A DNA stretch of 64,000 nt, taken from the NCBI GenBank assembly GCA_029776255.1, contig JAKOTN010000114.1, positions 1-64,000 on the forward strand. The letters are read 5' to 3'. The position numbers and the translations under genes were made by a program. The DNA is from Pseudomonadota bacterium (GTDB lineage: Bacteria; Pseudomonadota; Gammaproteobacteria; Burkholderiales; Rhodocyclaceae). Shown in pieces: positions 45,105-52,278 of the stretch (position 1 is the first letter of the stretch; every line of letters starts with the position of its first letter). A model generated the notes under the pieces. It worked only from the letters and a program-made list of their open reading frames with translations, had not been told where the DNA came from and searched no databases.

Positions 45105-45488
45105 CTAGTCAACAAACCATAAGAGCACGGTCACGACCAAGGTAACGCCGCTTTCCTTTTGCGCCCGCGAAATATTTTCAGCGGAAATAACCTGTAATTC
45201 AAACAGATACCACCGCCGAACATAAAAGAACAAAGCCGCGCTCGCACCGATGGACAAAGGAGAAACAGCGTGGAGGGCAGCGGCGGCGAATCCGCACATC
45301 GTGACAAAGAGCACGCAAGCCAAGGCGATGCCGCTACTCCTGGACGAAGGCACGACGCATGGTGCGCCGCAATTCGCGCACCGGGCAGGAAAAGCAGAGC
45401 AACCCCACCATTTATGCCAGAGGGAAATCGTGCGCCCGTGGCAGGATGGACAGCGAGACATCAGGCGGTTCGCGAAATTGAAATTCAT
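45105..45488 (-). CDS. Small zinc-ribbon membrane protein
   Basis: 127 aa from ATG 45488. N-terminal CPSCHGRT and CANCGAP form one zinc ribbon, then two membrane helices (about 55-95). Function unknown. It stands alone between the HipA-like gene and ribE. Confidence 0.6.
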   Translation of the reverse strand: MNFNFANRLMSRCPSCHGRTISLWHKWWGCSAFPARCANCGAPCVVPSSRSSGIALACVLFVTMCGFAAAALHAVSPLSIGASAALFFYVRRWYLFELQVISAENISRAQKESGVTLVVTVLLWFVD

Positions 45489-45741
45489 TTTCAAGCCCTT
45501 CCGTCGCCATGGCGGGATTTCTTCGGCACACGCCGGGAACCGTTTTACATCCCCCGGCGACAGTCTGTCAACGAGATTCGGCGGCAACCGAAAATAAGAG
45601 GAAGTGCCTGCAATCAATAGCCTGCACCGGTTTTACGAGGCGACCGGACGAGGCTCCGGCATGGCTGGCGTCGTCCCTGGCATGTTAGAATCGTGACCCA
45701 ATTTTGTTGCTTTCGTTTCTCTCGACTTTTGAGGTCGCGCC

Positions 45742-46347
45742 ATGTTTTCAGGAATCGTCGCCGCCGTTGGCCACCTCACCGACATTGTCGCGCGCAATGA
45801 CGGCGCCGCTACCGTTCGCCTGCGCATCGACGCCGGGCAACTGGACCTTGGCGACGTTGCCCTCGGCGACTCGATCGCCTGCGGCGGCGTGTGTCTGACC
45901 GTGGTGGACAAGGACGACGCTTGTTTTTTCGTCGACGTGTCACCGGAATCGCTGAGTTGTACCGTCGGCCTGGCGGCGCCCGGTCCGCTCAATCTCGAAA
46001 AAGCGCTGCGTCTGGCCGATCGCCTCGGCGGACATCTCGTCTCGGGCCACGTGGACGGCGTTGGCGAAGTCCTGCGTTTCGACGCCATCGGCGACAACCG
46101 CCTGCTGACCGTCCGCGCCCCGGAAAGTCTCGCCCGCTATATCGCCCGGAAAGGCTCGATCACCGTGGACGGCGTCAGTTTGACCACCAACACGGTCGAC
46201 GGCGCCGATTTCAGCATCAATCTGATTCCGCACACACTTGGCGCCACCACGCTCGGCGGCCTGTGCCCCGGTCGCCGTGTCAACCTCGAAGTCGATTTGA
46301 TCGCCCGTTATGTTGAGCGGATTCTTGCAGTCTCCAACGATGCCTAG
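45742..46347 (+). CDS. ribE: Riboflavin synthase alpha chain
   Basis: 201 aa. Two repeated lumazine-binding domains: MFSGIVAAVGHL at the start of the first and RLADRLGGHLVSGHVDG in the second, with LTTNTVDGADFSINLIPHT near the end. It joins two lumazine molecules into riboflavin. In betaproteobacteria it is usually followed by ribBA, ribH and nusB; here a mobile island follows directly. Confidence 0.96.
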   Translation: MFSGIVAAVGHLTDIVARNDGAATVRLRIDAGQLDLGDVALGDSIACGGVCLTVVDKDDACFFVDVSPESLSCTVGLAAPGPLNLEKALRLADRLGGHLVSGHVDGVGEVLRFDAIGDNRLLTVRAPESLARYIARKGSITVDGVSLTTNTVDGADFSINLIPHTLGATTLGGLCPGRRVNLEVDLIARYVERILAVSNDA

Positions 46348-46352
46348 ATCGA

Positions 46353-46463
46353 CTTTGATTTCAAAGAATAAATAGTCATCTTGTGGTCTTTGGTGGGCTA
46401 ATGTAGTCCACCATAATCTACGGTATTTGACGGTAAGCAATGCGGTATACTGCGTGTACCGCA
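46353..46463. repeat. Cluster of three dyads at the left island boundary
   Basis: Within 116 bp: CTTTGA-TT-TCAAAG at 46353-46366, just after the ribE stop; TGGTGGGCT / AGTCCACCA at 46391-46413 (one mismatch); and TGCGGTATAC / GTGTACCGCA at 46441-46463 (one mismatch). They lie before the integrase start and are candidates for the attachment core, integrase arm sites or an integrase operator. The partner attachment site would lie beyond the window. Confidence 0.5.
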
Positions 46464-46477
46464 TCTGGTTTACCGTC

Positions 46478-47683
46478 ATGCTCTCCGATACCAAGCTCAG
46501 AACGCTCAAGCCCAAAGACAAGGCCTTCAAACTCGCTGACTACGATGGCCTGTACATTTACGTGACACCTACGGGCGGTCGCTCATGGCGGTTTGACTAC
46601 CGCTATCAAGGGAAGAGATATACCCAGACACTGGGGAAGTATCCTGATGTGTCTCTGGCCGATGCCCGCTCACGCTTGCGTGATGCAAGAAGCGTGTTGG
46701 CATCTGGAAAAAATCCCCATCAGGAGAAGCAGAAGGAAAAAATTCTGCAACGAGAGGCTTCTACCAACACCTTTGGGGCAATTGCCGATGAGTGGTATGG
46801 AGCTAAAGAAAAGCTTCGATCACATGCTTGGAGGGAAGCAAATGCTTTGTACCTCCGACGAGACCTGAAGCCGGAAATCGGTAGCTTGCCTATCACCGAA
46901 GTTAGCGGCCCTCTGTTGCTCTCTGTAATCAAGAAAATAGGTGACAAGCACGGCGTCAAAACCGCAGAACGTGTTCGCCAAACTGCGGGCCAAGTGTTTG
47001 AGTATGCAATTCGTCAGTTTAAGGCCACTGCGAATCCGGGACGTGCCCTCGCTCAATGGACAGAGATTCCAGCAGCAGAGCATCGTCGCCCGCTGACACC
47101 GAAAGAAATTCCAGGTTTTATTGACGCCGTTGGGCGATACCCAGGACTTCCATCAACGAAAAACGCTGTTCGGTTGATCTTGCTCACCTTTGTCAGGAAA
47201 TCAGAAGCAACCGATGCAACTTGGGACGAGTTCGATTTCGACAACTCGCTCTGGATTATTCCCAAAGAGAGAATGAAGATGCAAAAGCCGCACATCGTTC
47301 CCCTTAGCAGACAGGCAATTCAGATTCTTGAGTCGATGAAGCCCATATCAGGCGAGTCGAAGTATGTATTCCCGAGCAATAGCACCCTCGAAAAGCCAAT
47401 GAGCGGGTCGTCCATCAATGTCATGTTCCAGAAAATGGGCTACGGCGGGTCGTTCACCCCACACGGTCTGCGTTCAACAGCCAGCACAATCCTGAATGAA
47501 CTTGGCTTCGGTCGTGATCCAGTAGAGAGGCAACTTGCCCACACTGAGCGCGATGAAATTCGAGCGGCTTATAACCATGCTGACTATCTACCCGAGCGGA
47601 AAAAGATGATGCAGGCGTGGGCAGACTACCTCGATAAACTCTGCGGGCTTAAAACGGCCAAGAAAAAGCAACCCTCCCCCTAA
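46478..47683 (+). CDS. int: Tyrosine-type integrase (DUF4102 / P4-like)
   Basis: 401 aa from ATG 46478; the frame is open to TTG 46427. N-terminal arm-binding domain with LSDTKLRTLKPKDKAFKLAD and GRSWRFDYRYQGKR, core-binding domain, and catalytic domain with Arg near 240 (FVRKSEATDA), HGLR near 328-331, and the nucleophile region HADYLPERKKMM near 369. This family integrates islands and satellites, often into tRNA 3' ends; here it lies next to ribE instead. Codon use is less GC-biased than in the flanking genes. No excisionase sits directly beside it; the HTH gene at 52,024 could serve. Confidence 0.93.
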   Translation: MLSDTKLRTLKPKDKAFKLADYDGLYIYVTPTGGRSWRFDYRYQGKRYTQTLGKYPDVSLADARSRLRDARSVLASGKNPHQEKQKEKILQREASTNTFGAIADEWYGAKEKLRSHAWREANALYLRRDLKPEIGSLPITEVSGPLLLSVIKKIGDKHGVKTAERVRQTAGQVFEYAIRQFKATANPGRALAQWTEIPAAEHRRPLTPKEIPGFIDAVGRYPGLPSTKNAVRLILLTFVRKSEATDATWDEFDFDNSLWIIPKERMKMQKPHIVPLSRQAIQILESMKPISGESKYVFPSNSTLEKPMSGSSINVMFQKMGYGGSFTPHGLRSTASTILNELGFGRDPVERQLAHTERDEIRAAYNHADYLPERKKMMQAWADYLDKLCGLKTAKKKQPSP

Positions 47684-47726
47684 ACTTGGTTTTGGGGTGA
47701 GAGTTGCACTAGATGCAGCGGATGAA

Positions 47727-48848
47727 CTATCTGCAACCAATGGATAGACCTGGCAGCGCCTTCTCAATCTGCTCGGCTACCCACTCAGCAAGCTCCTGGA
47801 AGTTCATCGGCTCAGTCATCATCATGCTGTCCTCCATATCGAGGCTGGCAGTGAAGTGTGGATCGTTGGCCGCTTCCCAATACTGCTCGCCCAGCCTTTC
47901 CTGAAGCCTCTCGAACAGCGGCAACGGCAGCGACGTATCGTGCCGAATCATCATTTCCAGTTCCAGCCCCTCGGTCCAAGGTGACTGCCGAATCGTGGCT
48001 GACGTTGTGCCCGGCACCAATTCCCCGAATAGGGAGCGATCCGGCTGAATGGTCAGGCCCGCTTCACTGAACCGCAGTTTCTCCGGTGAGTCGAGAATGA
48101 GTCGCCAGTTGAAGTCCTGCAATACTTCCTCGCGCAGCCGTTCCTCCAGTCCCGCCTTCAACATGTTCCAGGCGATCAGCCGCATTCCCGGTCTATCGTC
48201 AGCCATACCCAGGCGTCCCCAAAACCACACGGTCACATCCACGGTCGCCATCGACTGCCCCACCAAGGGTGCGATCTGACTGATGGCATCGACCAGCACC
48301 TTTTCCGATACTCGCCTGCCGATCACGCGTTTGCCGAAGTTCAAAACATGCACGTCTGGCTTCACGGAATCGACATGACAACGTATTTGAAGCCAATGGA
48401 AAACAGCGATGCCTAGCCCCTTCACGCGATCCTTGAAATCGCGCTCGAACGTGGAGCGAGCAGCCCAAGCATGAAGGCTAGCCTGATCGGTGACGCCGAC
48501 CGACTCGAAGAAAACCATCAGCTTTCGCAGCAAGGCGATGCGCGTCCACATGAAGTTGCCCCACAGAAACTGGCTGGCAGCTTTGTTACCCTCTTCATCG
48601 TCAGGAAATCGAGCCAGTGCCGCCTTCAGGTCATCATGTGTGTAAATTTGGTGCTGTTGCTGGACCTGATCGCGGAAGTAGCCCAGGGAGGACAGCACCA
48701 CCTCCACGCGAACATGGAAGTTGATGACCGTCTCCATCAAATCGGCCATGTAATCAGCCGGGGCACGGTTCGGTTTCACGAACGGCAGATCAGCGACGGC
48801 ATTCGCCAGTGCTGAGAAGTCTTTGGGCGACAGTTCGTTCTTTTTCAT
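47727..48848 (-). CDS. Unknown island protein with a helix-hairpin-helix-like region
   Basis: 373 aa, ATG with GGAG 8 bp upstream. Residues 143-168 (KGLGIAVFHW, then DSVKPDVHV) resemble the end of a HhH-GPD DNA glycosylase fold, where a Lys-Pro-Asp element follows the hairpin. The rest is not recognised. A base-excision or DNA-binding role is a guess. It is the last gene of the leftward operon. Confidence 0.6.
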   Translation of the reverse strand: MKKNELSPKDFSALANAVADLPFVKPNRAPADYMADLMETVINFHVRVEVVLSSLGYFRDQVQQQHQIYTHDDLKAALARFPDDEEGNKAASQFLWGNFMWTRIALLRKLMVFFESVGVTDQASLHAWAARSTFERDFKDRVKGLGIAVFHWLQIRCHVDSVKPDVHVLNFGKRVIGRRVSEKVLVDAISQIAPLVGQSMATVDVTVWFWGRLGMADDRPGMRLIAWNMLKAGLEERLREEVLQDFNWRLILDSPEKLRFSEAGLTIQPDRSLFGELVPGTTSATIRQSPWTEGLELEMMIRHDTSLPLPLFERLQERLGEQYWEAANDPHFTASLDMEDSMMMTEPMNFQELAEWVAEQIEKALPGLSIGCR

Positions 48849-48871
48849 TTTTCAGGCTCCATAAAATAGAA

Positions 48872-48893
48872 CGGCCAGCACGATGGCTGGCCG
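48872..48893 (-). repeat. Intercistronic hairpin
   Basis: CGGCCAGC pairs perfectly with GCTGGCCG over a 6-nt loop, in the 71-bp gap before the 373-aa gene. No T run follows on the minus strand. It may stabilise or process the mRNA. Confidence 0.6.
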
Positions 48894-48919
48894 GTGTTGC
48901 AGGATTTGATTTGGTTGAG

Positions 48920-49546
48920 TCAGTCAATGTCGAGGTCCATTTCCTCGATGGATGGCAGTAAGCACACCGCATCGGAGAGATGCACCTTCGCCCGACCTGC
49001 TGGGGTGTCGTAGTTGTGCCAGCCCCGACGACTGGGGTTGAGGGATAACGTGGCGTTCCACGGCATCATCGAGAAGGGTGGGAAGTTGGGATCGAGCAGC
49101 AATAGCTTCTCATCTCCGGGAAAGCCTTCCTGACAACCGATGCCGACCGCCAGGCTCCAGTGATCGAAGCTGTCGTTTTGAACACCGACAATCGCCAATC
49201 CATCGGCGTGAAGGGTTTGCCGAATCTCGTCCGGTAAATCCTTGAGGATGACCCGGCTGCTGACAGCATGGCGATACGGTTTGAAAAACGACGCCAGCTT
49301 GTTCGGCTTGGTGCCGACGAAGTAATGCGGTCTGGCCGATTTCCAGAATGCTGACAGCGCCTTCTTCGGCTTGCCTTCCAGGTCGTCGCGATTGACTTCG
49401 CCAAACAGCATCAGCGCCATCAGTGCTGAGTGCTGACCACATGCGCCATCGAGGTCGGACTGTTGCAGGTGCAAGGGTGACTTCCCCACCATCGGGCCGT
49501 CGATCCCTGCGGTGAGTCTGGGATGCCAGCGATACACATGGCTCAT
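48920..49546 (-). CDS. Papain-like cysteine-protease-fold protein
   Basis: 208 aa from ATG 49546, with GGAG 8 bp upstream; a longer TTG start is possible. DGACGQHSALMAL places Cys36 at the head of a helix, DHWSLAVGIG has His129 on a strand, and LLLDPN has Asp152, the order and spacing of a C39/papain-like triad. No signal peptide is visible. It could be a protease, a deubiquitinase-like enzyme or an inactive relative. The substrate is unknown. Confidence 0.6.
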   Translation of the reverse strand: MSHVYRWHPRLTAGIDGPMVGKSPLHLQQSDLDGACGQHSALMALMLFGEVNRDDLEGKPKKALSAFWKSARPHYFVGTKPNKLASFFKPYRHAVSSRVILKDLPDEIRQTLHADGLAIVGVQNDSFDHWSLAVGIGCQEGFPGDEKLLLLDPNFPPFSMMPWNATLSLNPSRRGWHNYDTPAGRAKVHLSDAVCLLPSIEEMDLDID

Positions 49547-49574
49547 CTTGTTTTCTCCAGGCAATGGGAGGCCC

Positions 49575-49595
49575 CGGCACTGTTCAGCAGTGCCG
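49575..49595 (-). repeat. Intercistronic hairpin
   Basis: CGGCACTG pairs perfectly with CAGTGCCG over a 5-nt loop, in the 76-bp gap between the Gp157-like and protease-fold genes. It is similar in size and position to the hairpin at 48872-48893, but the sequence is different. Confidence 0.6.
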
Positions 49596-49622
49596 AAGCT
49601 CTCCGTCAGTTGGGATTCAGGC

Positions 49623-50123
49623 TCAGGAAATTTTCAGGCGTTTGCCTTTTTCCAGATGGCAGCCAGGAATGATTTCGCCGTCGTCGAGCATGGCTCTCCG
49701 TAGGGCATCCTTGCGGATCGTGACAACGGTTTCCTCTTCCTTGTAATCGTCCGGGATGGCGTCCTCGTCATCCAGAACGACCTTGGGCGGGTTGTCGCAA
49801 ACTTTGACCACGAATTCCGGCGAAGCCAGTTCGTTAATGCCGGTGCGAATCATGTTCACCAGCAGGTAATTGCGTAACCAGTCAGCGCGGCCTTCCAGGT
49901 TTTTGCGCCGAGCAACGATGCGCTTTTCGACGGTGCGAACCATCTCTGCCTCGCCCTCGAACTGCAACACCATCGCCGCCACGTTCCAGCACTTAGCGTC
50001 CAACTCACCCGAATAGGCATCGAGGATTTCGTCGATGATGTTGTTCGGCATGTCCTGCTCGTCTGACAGCACCTTGGCAAGTTCCAAGTACTCGTCGGCC
50101 AATGCGAATAACGGCTTACTCAT
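49623..50123 (-). CDS. Siphovirus Gp157-like protein
   Basis: 166 aa from ATG 50123, with AGGAGGGGGG upstream; it overlaps the previous gene by 8 bp. A long coiled-coil (about 40-100) and the C-terminal pattern NPPKVVLDDEDAIPDDY followed by a basic DALRRAM helix match the Gp157 family of phages and mobile elements. These proteins often lie next to single-strand annealing or host-nuclease inhibitor genes; no exact role is proven. Confidence 0.82.
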   Translation of the reverse strand: MSKPLFALADEYLELAKVLSDEQDMPNNIIDEILDAYSGELDAKCWNVAAMVLQFEGEAEMVRTVEKRIVARRKNLEGRADWLRNYLLVNMIRTGINELASPEFVVKVCDNPPKVVLDDEDAIPDDYKEEETVVTIRKDALRRAMLDDGEIIPGCHLEKGKRLKIS

Positions 50124-51165
50124 GGCTACCCCCCTCCTGCTGGGCTTGGCCGTTGGCGAATGTTTTTTCGCCTTCCGACCAGATTTCCAAGCGCCGTAAG
50201 ATCGAGGCACATTGCGCCTGCGTCAGTTGATCGAGCTTGGTGACGCTACCCCCCGTCGTTTTGTAGAGCCACGCCAACACTCGTTTTTCGGTGAAGCCGT
50301 ACTGACGAATTTCCTGACGTAGAGCTTCAAGTGCTTCCCTGCCGATCTGCTCATCCGTTGCATCGGTTGCAGAAGTTGCACCCGATGCAGGCGTTGCAGA
50401 CTTTGCTGATCGTCGTGGCTTTGGCTGCAACGATGCAACGGGAGTCTCTTCCTCGACAACGGGACGATCTTCAATGTCCTGCGTGTAGATCTCGGATAGG
50501 CCAGCTAATCGCAAAGTGGCGTCGATGTGGGCGCTCTTCTCGGCCATCTTCAGCGTCTTGTTGATGTCGCCGTAGTCTTGGCCGACGCTGCGAGCACCCA
50601 CCCCTTCGGCAACAGGGCGACCGTGAGCATCTCTGAGTTCGCAACGCAGCATCACAGTGGTCAGTGTGGTGCCATTCAAGACGGCTTGCTCGTAGTCGGG
50701 CAACGAGGGGTAATGCACAGTCATCCCCAACATGCCGGTGATTTTTTCTGCGCCAGGCTTGAACAGCGAAGGCTTGGACCAATGATGAGGATCGCTACAA
50801 TCCTTGACCCGGCCTTGGCGAGCAAACGGGCAGCGTTCCTTGCTGGCAACGTGGATTCTTCCAAAATCGATGCCTTCAACCAAGGCGGATCGCAGCCATT
50901 CCATCAATAGCTCGCGGTTTGCCTTCCTGCGATCCAGACCGGCTTTGAACTGGTCGGCAGGTAAATCGAGGGGTGAAACGGTGATCGCGGTGTGAGGCAT
51001 GGGCACTGGTTGCGGTAGTGGCTGCGGCTGAGTTTCGACCACAGCAGGGACGCTGATCGCGTCCTCCTCGGCGATGCGACGGATGACACGACGCCCATTA
51101 CGCAAAGCTTGTTGCGTAGTGGCGGCAAGTTCGTGGTTCTCCCGGATTTTCTCTGCGAGTCCCAT
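50116..51165 (-). CDS. Unknown island protein with conserved LFKPGAEKI motif
   Basis: 349 aa. The central region (about 85-230) has HHWSKPSLFKPGAEKITGM, RCELRDAHGRPVAEGVGARS and KMAEKSAHIDATLRLAGL; this arrangement recurs in phage and integrative-element proteins near recombination genes. Ala/Thr-rich linker (about 250-275), then a C-terminal helical domain. A single-strand annealing role is possible but not shown. It is 2 bp after the 106-aa gene. Confidence 0.6.
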   Translation of the reverse strand: MGLAEKIRENHELAATTQQALRNGRRVIRRIAEEDAISVPAVVETQPQPLPQPVPMPHTAITVSPLDLPADQFKAGLDRRKANRELLMEWLRSALVEGIDFGRIHVASKERCPFARQGRVKDCSDPHHWSKPSLFKPGAEKITGMLGMTVHYPSLPDYEQAVLNGTTLTTVMLRCELRDAHGRPVAEGVGARSVGQDYGDINKTLKMAEKSAHIDATLRLAGLSEIYTQDIEDRPVVEEETPVASLQPKPRRSAKSATPASGATSATDATDEQIGREALEALRQEIRQYGFTEKRVLAWLYKTTGGSVTKLDQLTQAQCASILRRLEIWSEGEKTFANGQAQQEGGSHE

Positions 51166-51167
51166 GC

Positions 51168-51488
51168 TCAGTACTCCTCAGGCAGTAGAACAGTGGTAAT
51201 GCTGCGGTCGGCCTCTGTGATGATCCACAGCTTTTGATTGCCGATTTCGTAGGACGACAGCAAGCGGCTGCCGTAATGCAAGGCAGCACGATTTGCCTCA
51301 ATATCCTCGGGATCGAGATCGCCCCAGTCGCCGGTGTGGTGGCGATGCAGGAACTCATGGGGCGTCAGGGCTTGCTCCTGAAGAAAGGCCATTGAGCCTG
51401 GTGTGGCGTAGATTTCGCCCAAGTTGAACAAGGGTGGGCGCTGCCAAAGGGCGAAGTTCGGCGTCGCTGTGCGACTGATTGCAGTCAT
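51168..51488 (-). CDS. Small island-associated protein
   Basis: 106 aa, with GAGGAGC 10 bp upstream. HHTGDWGDLDPEDIEANRAAL and IITEADRSITTVLLPEEY are strongly conserved in a family common on plasmids and integrative elements, sometimes mislabelled as a restriction subunit. No enzyme motif is seen. First gene of the leftward operon. Confidence 0.72.
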   Translation of the reverse strand: MTAISRTATPNFALWQRPPLFNLGEIYATPGSMAFLQEQALTPHEFLHRHHTGDWGDLDPEDIEANRAALHYGSRLLSSYEIGNQKLWIITEADRSITTVLLPEEY

Positions 51489-51529
51489 GGTAGGGTGCTC
51501 CTCGTGGTGGATTTAAGAACTCATCACAC

Positions 51530-51572
51530 GGTTCGCACGAAGGACGTCGCCAAACTGAAAATCGTGCGAACC
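51530..51572. repeat. Perfect 11-bp inverted repeat
   Basis: GGTTCGCACGA (51530-51540) and TCGTGCGAACC (51562-51572) are perfect inverses with a 21-bp spacer; centre-to-centre distance is 32 bp, about three helical turns. It lies about 40 bp upstream of the leftward operon. It could be a paired operator or form a long-loop mRNA hairpin. Confidence 0.65.
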
Positions 51573-51778
51573 ACCAGCACACACTGCCCCCTGCCGATTT
51601 GCGGCATACCGTTGAAGCGCGGGAAACACTCAAACCGACTGGCGTGACTCGACCTGAGCGGCAAAGCTCATGGTGATACGGCAGCTATTGGCTTGTTTCG
51701 AGGGGATGCCGACAGGTCGGCGAGGGATGGGAAGCGTCTTAGAAAAGGCGTTCGCTGGCAGCAATGTGCTTTTTCAGC

Positions 51779-51840
51779 TTAGCGCAAAATCGCTGATTTT
51801 GTCAAATTTCCAAGCAAAATCAATCTGTTAGCGCCAATTC
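51779..51840. repeat. CAAAATC and TTAGCGC repeat cluster
   Basis: CAAAATC-GCT-GATTTTG (51785-51801) is a perfect palindrome; a third CAAAATC stands at 51815, 30 bp after the first. TTAGCGC occurs at 51779 and 51828, also in direct orientation. The palindrome lies inside the spacer of the minus-strand TTGACA promoter, a classic repressor position. The HTH protein coded at 52,024 is the nearest candidate to bind here. Confidence 0.6.
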
Positions 51841-52023
51841 CCCATCGGTTCGGCTTGAGTCGCCCGAAATCACCCGGATTTCCAGGCCGGAGGGGCTGCC
51901 CCTTCCCTTCGATCAGTCCAAAGGATCAGCATCTCCACGTTCTGCCAGCGCCAGCCACCTGTCATTGATACCTTGAAAATTTTGCACTATCCTGTCGAGG
52001 TTTGCCCTAAATTGGTCATTACC

Positions 52024-52278
52024 ATGCCTACAAGTCCCAGTGAGGGTGAAATCCTCACCATCAAGCAGGTCGCCGAATACCTGAAGGTTACGGAGCGCAC
52101 GATTTACCGCCTGGCGGGTGCCAAGAAGATCCCCGCCTTCAAGGTGGGTGGCACTTGGCGCTTCTCCAGAGCGGACATTGACGCCTGGATCAAGCAGCAG
52201 TCGATGGAGGGGCTTGATGCGGGGCGAGATGAAGTCGGCACGGTTACGGGCCAGGCCAAACAAGGGGAGCAGAAGTAA
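52024..52278 (+). CDS. Excisionase-family helix-turn-helix protein
   Basis: 84 aa from ATG 52024. LTIKQVAEYLKVTERTIYRLAGAKKIPAFKVGGTWRFSRADIDAWI is split over residues 11-56 as a MerR/excisionase-type winged helix with the usual GGxWRF wing. It could be the recombination directionality factor or the regulator of the operon. Its TAA overlaps the next ATG by one base, so it is part of the operon. Confidence 0.85.
   Translation: MPTSPSEGEILTIKQVAEYLKVTERTIYRLAGAKKIPAFKVGGTWRFSRADIDAWIKQQSMEGLDAGRDEVGTVTGQAKQGEQK

Larger units (their letters stand above)
51489..52023. promoter_or_regulatory. Divergent control region of the island
   Basis: 535 bp without a supported gene. It must hold the promoters of the leftward operon and of the defence-like operon. 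Its dyads and repeats are listed separately. A minus-strand TTGACA (51805-51800) is a perfect -35; the matching -10 (TAAGCT) is weak. Confidence 0.55.

Noticed and set aside
45489-45741. FMN riboswitch before ribE
   Set aside because: The conserved RFN element segments are not present in the region.
47684-47726. Bidirectional terminator between the integrase and the leftward operon
   Set aside because: An imperfect CAACCCTC / GAGAGTTG-like dyad is present, but mismatches and the lack of a T run make it too weak to list.
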